Notes: generated by a model not told the origin, from the sequence alone. A DNA stretch of 63,789 nt from CAWEQO01 sp963811225 (GCA_963811225.1 CAWEQO010000016.1:1-63789), one strand, 5' to 3'; counted from the stretch's first letter, positions 48,267 to 57,603 are shown. Numbers and translations are program-made.

Positions 48267-51200
48267 TTAGCGCAGGAGCTCTTCGGCTTTCGTGTAGCTG
48301 TCCAGAGCGTCCTGGATTTGGTTGTTGTGCAAGTATGCGTCGCCCAGCGCCTGCCAGAGAGTGATGTCGACTGGGTGACGGTAGAGGGCGTTGCGCAAGT
48401 CTTGGATGACCTCATCGAGCTGCTGGTCGGACTCGATCAACTGGCTGTATTGCTCGATGGCCGCCTCGACCTTGCCGTGCTCCAGCAGCGCCAGCGCCTG
48501 CTCACGCAAGGCGTTCGGTTGGGTTTCTTCTGCTGGAGCGGCTGCCATCACCGGCTCAGCGGCGGGCTGCTCAGCTTCCACGACTTCGGGCTCAACCTCT
48601 TCCGGCGGTTCTGCAACCACCTCTTCGGGTTCCGCTGCGGCTTGCGGGGTCTCGACCTCATCCTCGACCTGTGGGGTATCAATAACCTCGATCACCTCAG
48701 CTTGCGCGGCTTCGGGCTGTTCCTCGACCGGCTCCTCAGGGAAGAGGTCCGCCAGCGGCATGGTCTCTTCGGGTTGTTCGGCCTCGGGCGCCTCGATTGG
48801 AGCCGGCGCTTCCTCTGTCTCTTCCATGAGCTCCGCTTGGGGGTCGGTTGCGATGACCGGCTCTTCCACTTCCGCGACTGCTTCGAACTCTTCCGCTTCC
48901 CCAAGGTTGAAGGACCGCACCGGGATTTCCTGGGTATCGGCCTCGGCCTCGCTGATTTCAGCTTCTGGAATCTGCGGCTCTTGCGGGGCGGGTTCGGGCT
49001 GCTGCTCGATGACCGGCTCGGATGCAATGCCCAGTTCTTCCAACCCTGCGACCTCAACCGGCGGCTGAATCTCTTGCAGCCATTCTGGCACCTCGGCGGC
49101 TTCGGCCGGAGCGCCTTCTTCCTGCTCAAGCGCTCGCAGCCAGTCAGGGATATCCTCGGCCTCTTCGGCTTCACTGACCGGCGCGGTTGTCGCTTCTACA
49201 GGCGATGCTTCTGCGGTCTCAACCGGTTGGGTGGTTTCCTCTTCAGGGCCGCTCAGCGCCTCGAACCAGTCGAGAAGCTCGTCCTCTTTCTTGCCGTCTT
49301 CGGAGGTTTCTTCAGAGCGGGCAATTTCATCGAGCCAGGCGGGCAGTTCTGCTTCGGTCGCTTCCGCTTCCTCAACGGCTTCGGCCAGCCCGGCTTGCGG
49401 TTGGGAAACTTCGGTTTCCTCGGGCGTTTCTACGGCCTCGGTTTCGGCTTGCGCTTCCAGGGTCTGGGACTCTTGCGGCGCTGCGGCGAGCGGGTCTTCC
49501 TCAATCTCTTCTTGTGCTTCTTCTTGCACCCACTCGGGCGGTTTTTCCAAGCGGTCTTCCGGCCTGGTCAGCAAGGTTTCCTCATCAGCGCCATGTTGGG
49601 ACGCCAGGGATTCGAGCCAGGAAAAGGCGGCGGCCTCATCGCTGAAGTCAGGCATGGCGGGGAAGTCACTCTCGGCCTCGCCGGTCTCGATGGCCTCAGC
49701 CTGCGGCGTTTCTGCCTCTTGCGGCTCTTCGAGCAGTTCTTCCGTGACCTCGAACATCTGGACGCCAGATGCGGCAATCTCCTCGACGTCAGGGGCCTCA
49801 GCCAAAGGCTCGGCTCCTGCCTCGGCTTCGGGTTCTTCGGCTATTTCGAATGACTGGGCTCCGGCTTCGGCCAGCACCTCTTCGGCGCTTTCGATGGCCT
49901 CTGGTTCTACGACCGTCTCTTCCGGAGCCGCGAACACCTGAGCTCCGGCAGCTTCGATCTCCTCGGCGATCTCTTGAGCGGGTGGAGCCTCCGCCAGATC
50001 TGGCTCAGTTTGTTCCATTTCCTCGCGCACCCATTCAGGTGGGACATCCTTGCGGTCTTCCTGCCGGGTGATCAAGGTCTCTTCATCGGCGCCTTGCTGG
50101 GCTGCAAGCAATTCCAGCCAGGCCATGGCGTCATCCAGGTTATCCATATCGGGAGGCAGCACAAACTCATCGCTTGGGACTGCCGGGATTACAGCTTGGG
50201 GCGCCTGGGGAGCCTCTTCGAGAGATTCCGGCACCCAACTGCTTTCGACCGTTTGCGGTTCTTGCGGCTTTTCCGGTTCCTGCAGCTCTTCGGGCTGCTG
50301 CTCGGATCTTTCCAGCTCCTGCAGCCAGGCAGGCGTGGAGTCCGCCTCAACGGCGGCAGGCAGCTCCTCGGTTTCATCTGCTTCTTCCAATTCACTGGCG
50401 GCGCTCAACCAGTCCGCCAGCTCATCCTCAGGGCCAACGATGGTGGTTGAGGAGGAGGTCATTTCCATTTCGTGCAGCCAATCGGGTACGTTGTCTTCTT
50501 CGGCTGCGGCGGGCGCTTCTCCCTGCTCCTCGGCCGGCTGCGCTTCCGCGGTAAACGCATCTTCGTCAGGGGCCTCGGCGGCGGGTTCTTCACCGCCCTC
50601 CAATTCTGGAAGAAGACTGGCGAGCATATCGAGGCTGGTATTGTCTTCTTCTTCAGCGAGAGGCTCTTCCTCTTCGGGGGCCAGAGACTTCAACCAATCG
50701 GGAATATCGGCAGGAACAGGCTCATCATCTCCGATGGCTTCTTCTTCATCCTTGAACGATAAGGGCGGCGGCGCTTGCTCAGGTCCGGTCGCCTCCGACC
50801 AGCCGACGTCTCGCATCCATTCAGGGATGTCGGATTCATCGGCAGGCTCGGCTTCGGGCAAGTCTGCAGCCGGGGAAGCGAGCTGTTCTTCGGCGGCCGG
50901 CTCTTCGACGGACTGCTCATACGACCGGGCCGGGAAGAAATCCTCCATGGGTTCAACTGGCCGCTCGGCTGCTTTTGCCTCACGGATTGCGGACAGCCAA
51001 TCGGGAAGATCTTCCTGAGGCTCCTGTTCCAGTTTTGCGCCAATCGTGCTTGCCCAGGCAGGCTGCTCGGGCAAGGCTTCGCCAGGCTCCCACTCCATTT
51101 GCTCCAGAGTGACGGCATTATCGGGCACCTGGTTAGAGGTGGGCGCGTTCGGCGAGATGAAGGTATAGTAAGGATCGAGGGCGCTGACGGTTTGCCGGAA

Positions 51201-51857
51201 GGCCTTGGCATCTTCGGCGCGTGAGGTTTCCGGGAGGATCTCAGCCAGGATGCGGTTGGCCTCATAGCAGTAGGGCAGCCTGGCTACCAATCGACTGCTG
51301 ACCTCGGTAGCCTCAACCTTCTGGCCGCTCAAGAAATACATGCGGGCCAGGATCACTTCGATATCGATACGGGATGGGGCTTCGGATAGGGCGGCTCGCG
51401 CCTCAGCAATGGCCTGCGGATAGAGATCGCCGCGGGCGTACATGCGCACTAAAGCGCCCCGCGTCAGGCGCACCTTCGGCGGCTCGACACCGTCTCTGCG
51501 GCCATACAGGCGGCGCAGTTCGTCTTGCACGGCAGTATTGGATGGCTGGATCTCGAACGCGCGCTCCATGTGCCAGATGGCTGCATCCAGGTTGCCCTCG
51601 TCCTCGCGGATGATGCTCATGCCCAATTGGGAGACGAAATCATCCGGTTCGGCCGAGAGGACCCGTTGCAAGACGTCGGCAGCTTCGGTGTAGCGCTGGC
51701 TTTCGAGATAGGTTTTCCCGAGCAGACGGTAGGTATCGATATGCTTAGGGAAGACTTTCAGGATGTAGCGGCATTGCGCAATCGCTTCTTCCGTCTGCCC
51801 TCGCTCGATGAGATTTTCAATGTCTCGGTTGTAAGCCCGCAATGATATTTTAGCCAT
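48267..51857 (-). CDS. Large acidic TPR protein with repeated P-x-W-L motifs
   Basis: A 1196-residue cytoplasmic protein (no signal). Residues 1-260 are TPR repeats (for example RYILKVFPKHIDTYRLLGKT and DFVSQLGMSIIREDEGNLDA). From about 270 to 1120 it is a Glu/Ala/Pro-rich, probably disordered region with about 14 short tryptophan motifs of the form [VIL]-P-[DE]-W-[LM]-x-x-[LIM], such as LPDWLSAI, IPEWMRDV, IPDWLKSL, VPDWLHEM, TPAWLQEL, LPAWLDEI and VPEWLQEI. A block of about 40 residues with GADEETLITRQEDR and GADEETLLTRPEDR occurs twice. The C-terminus (about 1120-1196) returns to TPR. GGAGGG precedes the ATG at 51857. The role is unknown; a scaffold that binds partners through the Trp motifs is my inference. 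Confidence 0.85.
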   Translation of the reverse strand: MAKISLRAYNRDIENLIERGQTEEAIAQCRYILKVFPKHIDTYRLLGKTYLESQRYTEAADVLQRVLSAEPDDFVSQLGMSIIREDEGNLDAAIWHMERAFEIQPSNTAVQDELRRLYGRRDGVEPPKVRLTRGALVRMYARGDLYPQAIAEARAALSEAPSRIDIEVILARMYFLSGQKVEATEVSSRLVARLPYCYEANRILAEILPETSRAEDAKAFRQTVSALDPYYTFISPNAPTSNQVPDNAVTLEQMEWEPGEALPEQPAWASTIGAKLEQEPQEDLPDWLSAIREAKAAERPVEPMEDFFPARSYEQSVEEPAAEEQLASPAADLPEAEPADESDIPEWMRDVGWSEATGPEQAPPPLSFKDEEEAIGDDEPVPADIPDWLKSLAPEEEEPLAEEEDNTSLDMLASLLPELEGGEEPAAEAPDEDAFTAEAQPAEEQGEAPAAAEEDNVPDWLHEMEMTSSSTTIVGPEDELADWLSAASELEEADETEELPAAVEADSTPAWLQELERSEQQPEELQEPEKPQEPQTVESSWVPESLEEAPQAPQAVIPAVPSDEFVLPPDMDNLDDAMAWLELLAAQQGADEETLITRQEDRKDVPPEWVREEMEQTEPDLAEAPPAQEIAEEIEAAGAQVFAAPEETVVEPEAIESAEEVLAEAGAQSFEIAEEPEAEAGAEPLAEAPDVEEIAASGVQMFEVTEELLEEPQEAETPQAEAIETGEAESDFPAMPDFSDEAAAFSWLESLASQHGADEETLLTRPEDRLEKPPEWVQEEAQEEIEEDPLAAAPQESQTLEAQAETEAVETPEETEVSQPQAGLAEAVEEAEATEAELPAWLDEIARSEETSEDGKKEDELLDWFEALSGPEEETTQPVETAEASPVEATTAPVSEAEEAEDIPDWLRALEQEEGAPAEAAEVPEWLQEIQPPVEVAGLEELGIASEPVIEQQPEPAPQEPQIPEAEISEAEADTQEIPVRSFNLGEAEEFEAVAEVEEPVIATDPQAELMEETEEAPAPIEAPEAEQPEETMPLADLFPEEPVEEQPEAAQAEVIEVIDTPQVEDEVETPQAAAEPEEVVAEPPEEVEPEVVEAEQPAAEPVMAAAPAEETQPNALREQALALLEHGKVEAAIEQYSQLIESDQQLDEVIQDLRNALYRHPVDITLWQALGDAYLHNNQIQDALDSYTKAEELLR

Positions 51858-51874
51858 AGAGGACCCTCCACAAG

Positions 51875-51907
51875 GATTAGTATGCACTAATCTTGGTGTT
51901 TGTGCAA
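51875..51907 (-). promoter_or_regulatory. Promoter of the TPR gene with a palindrome over the -10
   Basis: On the minus strand TTGCAC (51902-51907), a 17-base spacer and CATACT (51879-51884). GATTAGT (51875-51881) and ACTAATC (51886-51892) form an inverted repeat with a 4-base centre that covers the -10, a possible repressor site or a hairpin at the transcript start. Confidence 0.6.
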
Positions 51908-52005
51908 GTGGTTCGTTCGTTCTTTTTGGAAATGTAAGGGGGTTGCAAAAAGTGTACCCAATTCCACGATTTGTTCTACCGGTAGGGGCATGTAGAATTA
52001 AAAAA

Positions 52006-52035
52006 CTGAGGGGCATGGAAAACCATGCCCCTCAG
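52006..52035. terminator. Intrinsic terminator of rpoD
   Basis: Arms 52006-52018 and 52023-52035 are perfectly complementary over 13 bp around AAAA (TTTT on the coding strand), followed on the minus strand by TTTTTT. It lies 18 bases after the rpoD stop. Confidence 0.9.
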
Positions 52036-52052
52036 AATATATCCAATTTGGA

Positions 52053-53264
52053 TTACTCGCCGAGATAATCGCGCAGCTTGCGACGGATGGTGGGATGGCG
52101 CAGGCGGCTGAGCGCCTGGGCTTCAATCTGGCGGACGCGCTCGCGGGTGACACCCATCTTGCGGCCGACCTCTTCGAGGGTATATGCCTGCCCATCCAAC
52201 AGACCATAGCGGAGCTGCAGGATGCGCACTTCACGCGGAGGCAGGCCGTTGAGGACCTCTTCGAGGTGTTCGCGCAGTAAGTTGTAGGTGGCGCTGTCGT
52301 CCGGAGCGGGGGCGTCGTTGTCTTCGATGAAGTCACCCAGCACCGAATCCTCTTCGTCATCGGTAGGGGTCTCCAGCGAAAGTGGGCGGCGAGCCACCTG
52401 GATCATGTTCTCCACCTTCTTGGGCGGCACATCCAGGGCGCTGGCCAGCTCTTCGACGGTTGGTTCGCGGCCGAGGCGCTGGGTCAGCTGGTGCTGAATG
52501 CGCAGCAGTTTGTTGATCTGATCGCCCATATGCACGGGCACACGGATCGTGCGGCCCTGGTCGGCGATGGCGCGAGTCACGGCCTGGCGGATCCACCAGG
52601 TTGCGTAGGTGCTGAATTTGTGGCCGCGGCGGTAATCGAACTTCTTGGTGGCGCGGATGAGGCCGATGTTGCCCTCCTGGATCAGATCCAAGAATGGGAC
52701 GCCGCGCCCCATGTATTTCTTGGCGACGCTGATCACCAGGCGGGAGTTGGCGGTGATGAGGTGCTCGCGGGCGGCCCAGCCGTCTTCGATCAGCCGGCGC
52801 AGCTCGGTCCGGCGGCGCATATTCACGTTGCCGCGGGCCAGCTCTTCACGCGCCATCCGGCCGCGTTCGATGCGCTGAGCAAGTTCAACTTCTTCTTCGG
52901 CGGTCAGCAGGGGTACTCGGCTGACCTCTTTTAAATACAAGCCGATGGTGTCGTCTGTATCGATGTTGGCAAGATCGTCGAGAGTGACGCCCTTTTCTTC
53001 TTCATCATCGTCATCATCTTCCTGATTGCCAAGGTCTTCTTCGCTCGGCTCTTCAGTAGGGGTATCTTCGACGTATGGAATGCCGGCGCTCATCAGCGCC
53101 GCAAATGCTTCTTCGAGCTGTTCGACATCCTGTTCGGCTTCGGGGAAGAAATGCAAAATATCGTCAATTGTAACGTAGGTCTTTTGCCGACCCATTTCAA
53201 TTAAACGAGCGATCGCAGGGTATTCTTCCTCGTCGTCAACTACATTAATCATTTCATTGTTCAT
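52053..53264 (-). CDS. rpoD: Primary-type RNA polymerase sigma factor (RpoD/SigA)
   Basis: A 403-residue sigma-70 factor. After an acidic N-terminal part (region 1.1-like with QEDDDDDEEEKG), region 1.2 (DDTIGLYLKEVSRVPLLTAE), region 2 (ANSRLVISVAKKYMGRGVPF, LDLIQEGNIGLIRATKKFDY, FSTYATWWIRQAVTRAIADQ), region 3 and region 4 (LREHLEEVLNGLPPREVRIL, GVTRERVRQIEAQALSRLRH) are all intact. Region 2.4 has the TWWIRQA motif of group 1 sigma factors. The consensus-like promoters seen elsewhere in the window fit this protein. Two starts are possible four codons apart; neither has a strong Shine-Dalgarno. A CTTCG-CAAG-CGAAG hairpin lies in its leader (53282-53295). Confidence 0.95.
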   Translation of the reverse strand: MNNEMINVVDDEEEYPAIARLIEMGRQKTYVTIDDILHFFPEAEQDVEQLEEAFAALMSAGIPYVEDTPTEEPSEEDLGNQEDDDDDEEEKGVTLDDLANIDTDDTIGLYLKEVSRVPLLTAEEEVELAQRIERGRMAREELARGNVNMRRRTELRRLIEDGWAAREHLITANSRLVISVAKKYMGRGVPFLDLIQEGNIGLIRATKKFDYRRGHKFSTYATWWIRQAVTRAIADQGRTIRVPVHMGDQINKLLRIQHQLTQRLGREPTVEELASALDVPPKKVENMIQVARRPLSLETPTDDEEDSVLGDFIEDNDAPAPDDSATYNLLREHLEEVLNGLPPREVRILQLRYGLLDGQAYTLEEVGRKMGVTRERVRQIEAQALSRLRHPTIRRKLRDYLGE

Positions 53265-53364
53265 TTATGCGTTCTAAATCCTCTTCGCAAGCGAAGTTAT
53301 TTTTTCATCTATTCTTGATGCTGTAGAAGGCATTCGATGTAAGAACCTTCACAGACCCCGTTTC

Positions 53365-53393
53365 AGGATACACTTTTTCCGAGTAAAAAGCAA
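53365..53393 (-). promoter_or_regulatory. Candidate promoter of rpoD
   Basis: On the minus strand TTGCTT (53388-53393), a 17-base spacer and TATCCT (53365-53370), about 100 bases upstream of the start codon. The match to consensus is moderate. Confidence 0.4.
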
Positions 53394-53422
53394 TACCCTT
53401 GACAATTTGCAGAGAGAGAAGT

Positions 53423-54019
53423 TTACGATGCAGGTGTTCGCGTAGCTCCTTCAGGCACTGCAGTTTCGGTTGATTGTACGATGAGATGCTCTACAGAGAG
53501 AAGCCCGAGGACTTCATCCATTGAGCTTTTTCGTACAAGCACGACATCTCCCTGGTTTAGACGGACATAGTATCCGCTCTCGGTGGGAGTAACATTTCCA
53601 ATTTGTACAATTTCTGTTTCGCCGCCGCTGCCGGTTAGGGACAACGTATAGGCGGGAGACTGCAGCCCGACGGTGTCGAGCCCAGTGGACGCAGGCAGCG
53701 TATCGATGTTTTCGAGGGCCGACAGCGTGGAGATGAGCTCTTCGACCTTGCCTGGGTCGATCGAAGTCTCCAGGCCAGCGACGGTCCAACTGCCGCCATT
53801 GACTCGCTGCAGGTGGAACGCGCCGTTCTCGACGCTTTCCACGTTGATGCTGGTCGCCCGGTCTACCGGCCAGCCGGACAGCAATTTCGGCATAACGGTC
53901 GCCGTGGGGGTCTCCGTTTCCAGCAGCCGGGCAGCGGTGGGCAACTCGGTCAAGAAGATGCCCGCAGCAAGCACAACGACAAACACTACCAGGACGAGAA
54001 TCGTCGATCGACGGATCAT
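53423..54019 (-). CDS. DUF4340-domain protein
   Basis: A 198-residue protein with one N-terminal membrane helix (ILVLVVFVVVLAAGIFLTEL) and an extracytoplasmic DUF4340-type region (LLSGWPVDRATSINVESVEN, GGSWTVAGLETSIDPGKVEE and YYVRLNQGDVVLVRKSSMDE). Proteins of this family are usually the last gene behind a Gld-like ABC module, as here: it follows the GldG-like gene by three bases. Normal DUF4340 proteins are often longer with several repeats; this one holds a single copy. The biochemical role is unknown. Confidence 0.8.
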   Translation of the reverse strand: MIRRSTILVLVVFVVVLAAGIFLTELPTAARLLETETPTATVMPKLLSGWPVDRATSINVESVENGAFHLQRVNGGSWTVAGLETSIDPGKVEELISTLSALENIDTLPASTGLDTVGLQSPAYTLSLTGSGGETEIVQIGNVTPTESGYYVRLNQGDVVLVRKSSMDEVLGLLSVEHLIVQSTETAVPEGATRTPAS

Positions 54020-54022
54020 GAT

Positions 54023-55567
54023 TTAGCCTCGATTGCGACGCTGAACCCAGGTGACGATGCCGCCGGTTACGACTGCGCCGGGGATCACGAAGACCAAACC
54101 GAGGAAGAGCAGCCAGATGGTCGTTTGCTTGGGAGGGATCAACATGCGCTGCGTCGTCTGCTTAGGCGTCAGGTTGAGCAAGTTCTCTTGACCGGCGGCC
54201 CAATCGACGATATTGACCATGAGATCGCCGTTGGCGTAGTTCTGGTAATAGCCATCGCCCGCAAAATCTGCGTCACCGATCACTACCATTCGTGAGTTGG
54301 CAGCGGCGCTGCTGGCAGCGATGGCCAGGGTCACCGGACCGGGCAGGTCGTTCTGGTCGAACTCGAACTGGTTGAGCTTGAGGCTCTCAATATTGGTCTC
54401 ACCCCAGGCGGCGCTGGAAGACTCGACCAGATCGGTGAGCGTTACGCCGCCGGGCACATCGCCGTGCTGCAAGCTGCGGGCGGTGGGGAAGAGCGAGGCC
54501 ATGTTCTGCAGCTTGTCGGTGATGGCGTGGCTGCCGTAGGAGTCTGCGATGGCGATGAGCGGTGGGTTAATGTTCGGATCGATTACGATATCATTGGTCA
54601 GGTCGATGCCCCAATCGCTGGCAACGTAGGCTTGCAAAGGATTGGCTGTGCCAGGCGTGTCGTTGAGCGCATCCGGTTCGACCAGCCAAACAACAGAGCC
54701 GCCGTTCGAAAGGTAGGTTTTTAAGGAATCGACTTCTGCTTGGGTCAGCGGCTGCTTCGCCCCGGCAATGATGATCGAGAGCGCGTCCTCTGGGATTGGG
54801 TTGCTCATCAGGTTCAGGCTCTTGATGGTGTAGTTCTTCAACTCGAGCAGCGATTTCACGCCGCTGTAGCCCGTTTCGTCCGTGGCATCGAGCGAGTGTT
54901 CGCCGTGCCCCGAGAGGAAGTAGACCGTCCGGTCGCCCGGATTGGCCAGGCGCAGCAAGGCGTTGCTCATGTCTTCCTCACTGGCATAGGTAACGCTTTC
55001 CTGGCGGTCGCCCATGACCAGAACAATCGTGCCGTCGCGCAGGACTTGCGCTTCTTGCGCCTTGACTGGATTGGCGTCTGGATCGATGAACTCGTAAGAG
55101 AACTCTCCACTGCTGTTATCTGCAAAATTCTGCAATAAAGTGCGGGTATCGTCGGTGGCATAAGGATAGCGGCTGCTGTAGAAGGCCTCGGCTACCACCG
55201 GCGACTGCAAGCTGTCCAGCAGGTTGAGGGTCTCCGGCGAAAGCGTATGCTGCTTGTCTTCCGTCAGATCCCACGTTGGAGAATACTTGAAGCCAACAAA
55301 ATTGACAACAATCAGAATACCGATAAATGCCAAACTCATGACAAGCGAGTTGCTGCCGTAGCGGGCCTGACGGCCGGTCAGCGCGGCGCGCGTGCGCTGT
55401 GGATCGAGGAAGGCGTACAATGCCAATCCGAGCAGGATAGCGCCTAGACTGATCTGAACGGGCAGATTGAACTCTCGCTGCACGATGAGGAAGCCGGTAC
55501 CGGCCAGCGCACCGATCAGGGCGATATACAGCCCAACGGGAGCGAACTTTTTCCACTGGGGTTTCAT
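54023..55567 (-). CDS. GldG-like auxiliary component of an ABC transporter
   Basis: A 514-residue protein with two N-terminal helices, a further helix near residue 85 (LVMSLAFIGILIVVNFVGFKY), a large outer domain and a C-terminal helix. The segment DLTEDKQHTLSPETLNLLDS is the hallmark of the GldG/ABC_transp_aux family, with VYFLSGHGEHSLD and IIAGAKQPLTQAEVDSLKTY typical of its glutamine-amidotransferase-like fold. In Bacteroidetes GldG is part of the gliding module, but homologues are widespread and their role elsewhere is unknown. The ATG at 55567 overlaps the permease stop (TAATG) with GGAGGTGG in front. Confidence 0.85.
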   Translation of the reverse strand: MKPQWKKFAPVGLYIALIGALAGTGFLIVQREFNLPVQISLGAILLGLALYAFLDPQRTRAALTGRQARYGSNSLVMSLAFIGILIVVNFVGFKYSPTWDLTEDKQHTLSPETLNLLDSLQSPVVAEAFYSSRYPYATDDTRTLLQNFADNSSGEFSYEFIDPDANPVKAQEAQVLRDGTIVLVMGDRQESVTYASEEDMSNALLRLANPGDRTVYFLSGHGEHSLDATDETGYSGVKSLLELKNYTIKSLNLMSNPIPEDALSIIIAGAKQPLTQAEVDSLKTYLSNGGSVVWLVEPDALNDTPGTANPLQAYVASDWGIDLTNDIVIDPNINPPLIAIADSYGSHAITDKLQNMASLFPTARSLQHGDVPGGVTLTDLVESSSAAWGETNIESLKLNQFEFDQNDLPGPVTLAIAASSAAANSRMVVIGDADFAGDGYYQNYANGDLMVNIVDWAAGQENLLNLTPKQTTQRMLIPPKQTTIWLLFLGLVFVIPGAVVTGGIVTWVQRRNRG

Positions 55568-56301
55568 TATCGCCACCTCCGAGTTTCGACGGATACCGAC
55601 CCCAAGAACAGACCCAGGGCCGTCAAGCTCAGGTAATACAGAATTCCATCCAACTTAATCACGCCCAGCAGGAAATCCGAGTAGAAATGCTCGGACAGGC
55701 TCAGATAGCGGAAAACATCTCCGCCGCTCTGCACCATCTGGGCGGGTGCGGCGATGACCCATAAGATAATGATGATGCCCAGGGTTGCCATAAAAGCGGC
55801 GATCTGATTGCTGAAGAGCGAGGATGCGAACACGCCGATGGCGCACATGGCAGCCAAGAGCAGGACCATACCCAGATAACCGGAGATCAGGACACCCACA
55901 TCGATGCCGGGGCTGATCAGGCGGTTGAGGACGGCGGGATAAATCAAGGTGATGGCGCTAACGGTCAGAAAGAACAAGAAGGGCCCCAGCCATTTGCCGA
56001 TGACCAACTGCCAATCGGTGATCGGGGCGGTCAGCAGCAGCTCGATGGTGCCATTGCGGTTTTCTTCCGAGAGGGTGCGCATGGTGATGGCCGGCACTGC
56101 CAGGAAGAAGAGCGGGAAAACGAGCAGTTGGAAAGTCCGGTCCATCGAGGGGACGAACTGCTGGGTTTGGGTTGCAAAGTAAATGTCGAGGAACAGGAAC
56201 CCACCCGACACCAGGAAAATGACCACCATCAGCACGTAGGCGATCGGGCTGATGAAAAAGTGCTTGTACTCGCGAAGTGCAATGGTCCAGATATTGCGCA
56301 T
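55567..56301 (-). CDS. ABC transporter permease (GldF-like, ABC-2 type)
   Basis: A 244-residue ABC-2 permease with six helices. MRNIWTIALREYKHFFISPI at the start and TMRTLSEENRNGTIELLLTA (the coupling segment seen in NosY/GldF permeases) are characteristic. It lies between the ATPase and the GldG-like gene in one operon. The ATG at 56301 overlaps the leader of the ATPase stop by a few bases. Confidence 0.9.
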   Translation of the reverse strand: MRNIWTIALREYKHFFISPIAYVLMVVIFLVSGGFLFLDIYFATQTQQFVPSMDRTFQLLVFPLFFLAVPAITMRTLSEENRNGTIELLLTAPITDWQLVIGKWLGPFLFFLTVSAITLIYPAVLNRLISPGIDVGVLISGYLGMVLLLAAMCAIGVFASSLFSNQIAAFMATLGIIIILWVIAAPAQMVQSGGDVFRYLSLSEHFYSDFLLGVIKLDGILYYLSLTALGLFLGSVSVETRRWR

Positions 56302-56305
56302 CGGT

Positions 56306-57289
56306 TTACCTCTCTTCCTCTGCCAGATTGAGGGCGCCGGCTTCTGGCGTTTCACCGATAAATGCCGGTGGCAGTACTTCGTCGCGGGTAAGCTCGAGGA
56401 AGATCTCTTCAAGGCTCATCATGTTCGGCTGAAGGAGCAACAGGTCACAGCCGGCGTTGATGATCTTGCGGGCCACATCGGGGCGGGAGTCGACGCCGGG
56501 CTGCATCTCGAACTCGATGGTGTCGTCGGCTTTTTCGATCGCGTTCGTCACGCCGGGCACGCCTTTGATCAAGGAAACCAGGCCGTCAACTTCGCCGCGG
56601 ATCTTCAAGGTGATGCGTTTTGCGCCGGTCAGGCGGGCTTGCAAGCCCTCGGTGGTGTCTTCAGCGACGATGCGTCCTTTGTTAATGATCAGTACCCGGT
56701 CGCAGACTTGCTGCGCTTCGGGCAGGATATGGGTGGAAAGCAGAACGGTGTGTTCTTCACCGATCTCCCGCACGAGGTTGCGGACTTCGATGATTTGCGC
56801 CGGGTCGAGGCCAATGGTCGGCTCGTCGAGGATCAAGACTTCGGGGTGATGCAGGAGCGCCTGGGCCAGGCCGATCCGCTGGCGCATGCCTTTGGAGAGG
56901 TTGCCGATATAACCGCCGGAGCGGTCTTCCATGTGAACCAACTCGAGGACCTCATCCACCCGGTTTTCGGCTTTGCGGACGTGCCGCAGGTTGGCCATAA
57001 ACAGTAAGTAATCGAAGACGGTCATATCTGGATACAGCGGGACGGTCTCGGGCAGGTATCCGACGATCTTGCGGACTTCTAAAGACTGGTTGATGATGTC
57101 GAAACCGCCGATGGTAACGTCACCCGAAGTGGGTGGCATGAAGCCGGAGAGAATCCGCATTGTAGTGGTTTTCCCGGCCCCATTCGGCCCCAAGAACCCG
57201 ACAATTTCACCCTTTTGGATCTCAAAGTCGAGCTCGTTAATCGCCCTGCGAGGACCATAGTCCTTCGTCAATTTGCGAACACGAATCAT
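56306..57289 (-). CDS. ABC transporter ATPase (GldA-like)
   Basis: A 327-residue ATPase with Walker A GPNGAGKTTTMRIL, signature LSKGMRQRIGLAQAL, Walker B VLILDEPTIGLDP and switch His in LLSTHILPEAQQV. The C-terminal 100 residues form the extra domain common in ATPases that drive ABC-2 permeases. I start at the third-codon ATG (57289), which has AGGAG at the right distance; an ATG two codons upstream is possible. First gene of a four-gene operon with the permease, GldG-like and DUF4340 genes. Confidence 0.92.
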   Translation of the reverse strand: MIRVRKLTKDYGPRRAINELDFEIQKGEIVGFLGPNGAGKTTTMRILSGFMPPTSGDVTIGGFDIINQSLEVRKIVGYLPETVPLYPDMTVFDYLLFMANLRHVRKAENRVDEVLELVHMEDRSGGYIGNLSKGMRQRIGLAQALLHHPEVLILDEPTIGLDPAQIIEVRNLVREIGEEHTVLLSTHILPEAQQVCDRVLIINKGRIVAEDTTEGLQARLTGAKRITLKIRGEVDGLVSLIKGVPGVTNAIEKADDTIEFEMQPGVDSRPDVARKIINAGCDLLLLQPNMMSLEEIFLELTRDEVLPPAFIGETPEAGALNLAEEER

Positions 57290-57419
57290 GCGCATCTCCT
57301 AAATTTAGGATTAAAATGATGTGCTGCCTTCCGCAGAAAACGAGCGGAAACAGGCTCCGCTCGTCAGCATCTACATATATTATGGAGTGTTCTTAGATCT
57401 CTAATAAATGCCGCATAAC

Positions 57420-57449
57420 ACTATACATCAACGGGATGGGTGATGTCAA
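57420..57449 (-). promoter_or_regulatory. Promoter of the Gld-like ABC operon
   Basis: On the minus strand TTGACA (57444-57449), an 18-base spacer and TATAGT (57420-57425). The leader would be about 125 bases, with no recognisable element. Confidence 0.7.
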
Positions 57450-57494
57450 TAACCTTGTTGAACTCTAATCGAATGCTTAATCTACCCGAAATAC

Positions 57495-57545
57495 TTTGCC
57501 TGATGCTGTAGAAATGATCCGATCGTTTCTACAGCATCAGGCAAA
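57495..57545. terminator. Perfect 20-bp inverted repeat between divergent genes
   Basis: Arms 57495-57514 and 57526-57545 are perfectly complementary around an 11-nt loop. It lies between two divergent promoters (57420-57449 and 57604-57631), where no terminator is expected, so it may insulate the two or be a regulatory site. The rest of the 57290-57714 gap shows only the promoters. Confidence 0.6.
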
Positions 57546-57603
57546 ACAATCTCCAAGGCTGCGTCATTGCTCACTAGTTGTCCAGATGAATGTCTCTTTT
57601 TAA

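Noticed and set aside
48318..49941. Long open frames on the plus strand opposite the TPR gene
   Set aside because: They mirror the Glu/Ala/Pro-rich coding strand (Ser/Ala or Leu/Gly-rich translations) and have no family match or start signals.
53315..57513. Shared 13-mer TGATGCTGTAGAA near rpoD and in the hairpin at 57495
   Set aside because: A repeat of this length is expected by chance in 64 kb; no further similarity around it.
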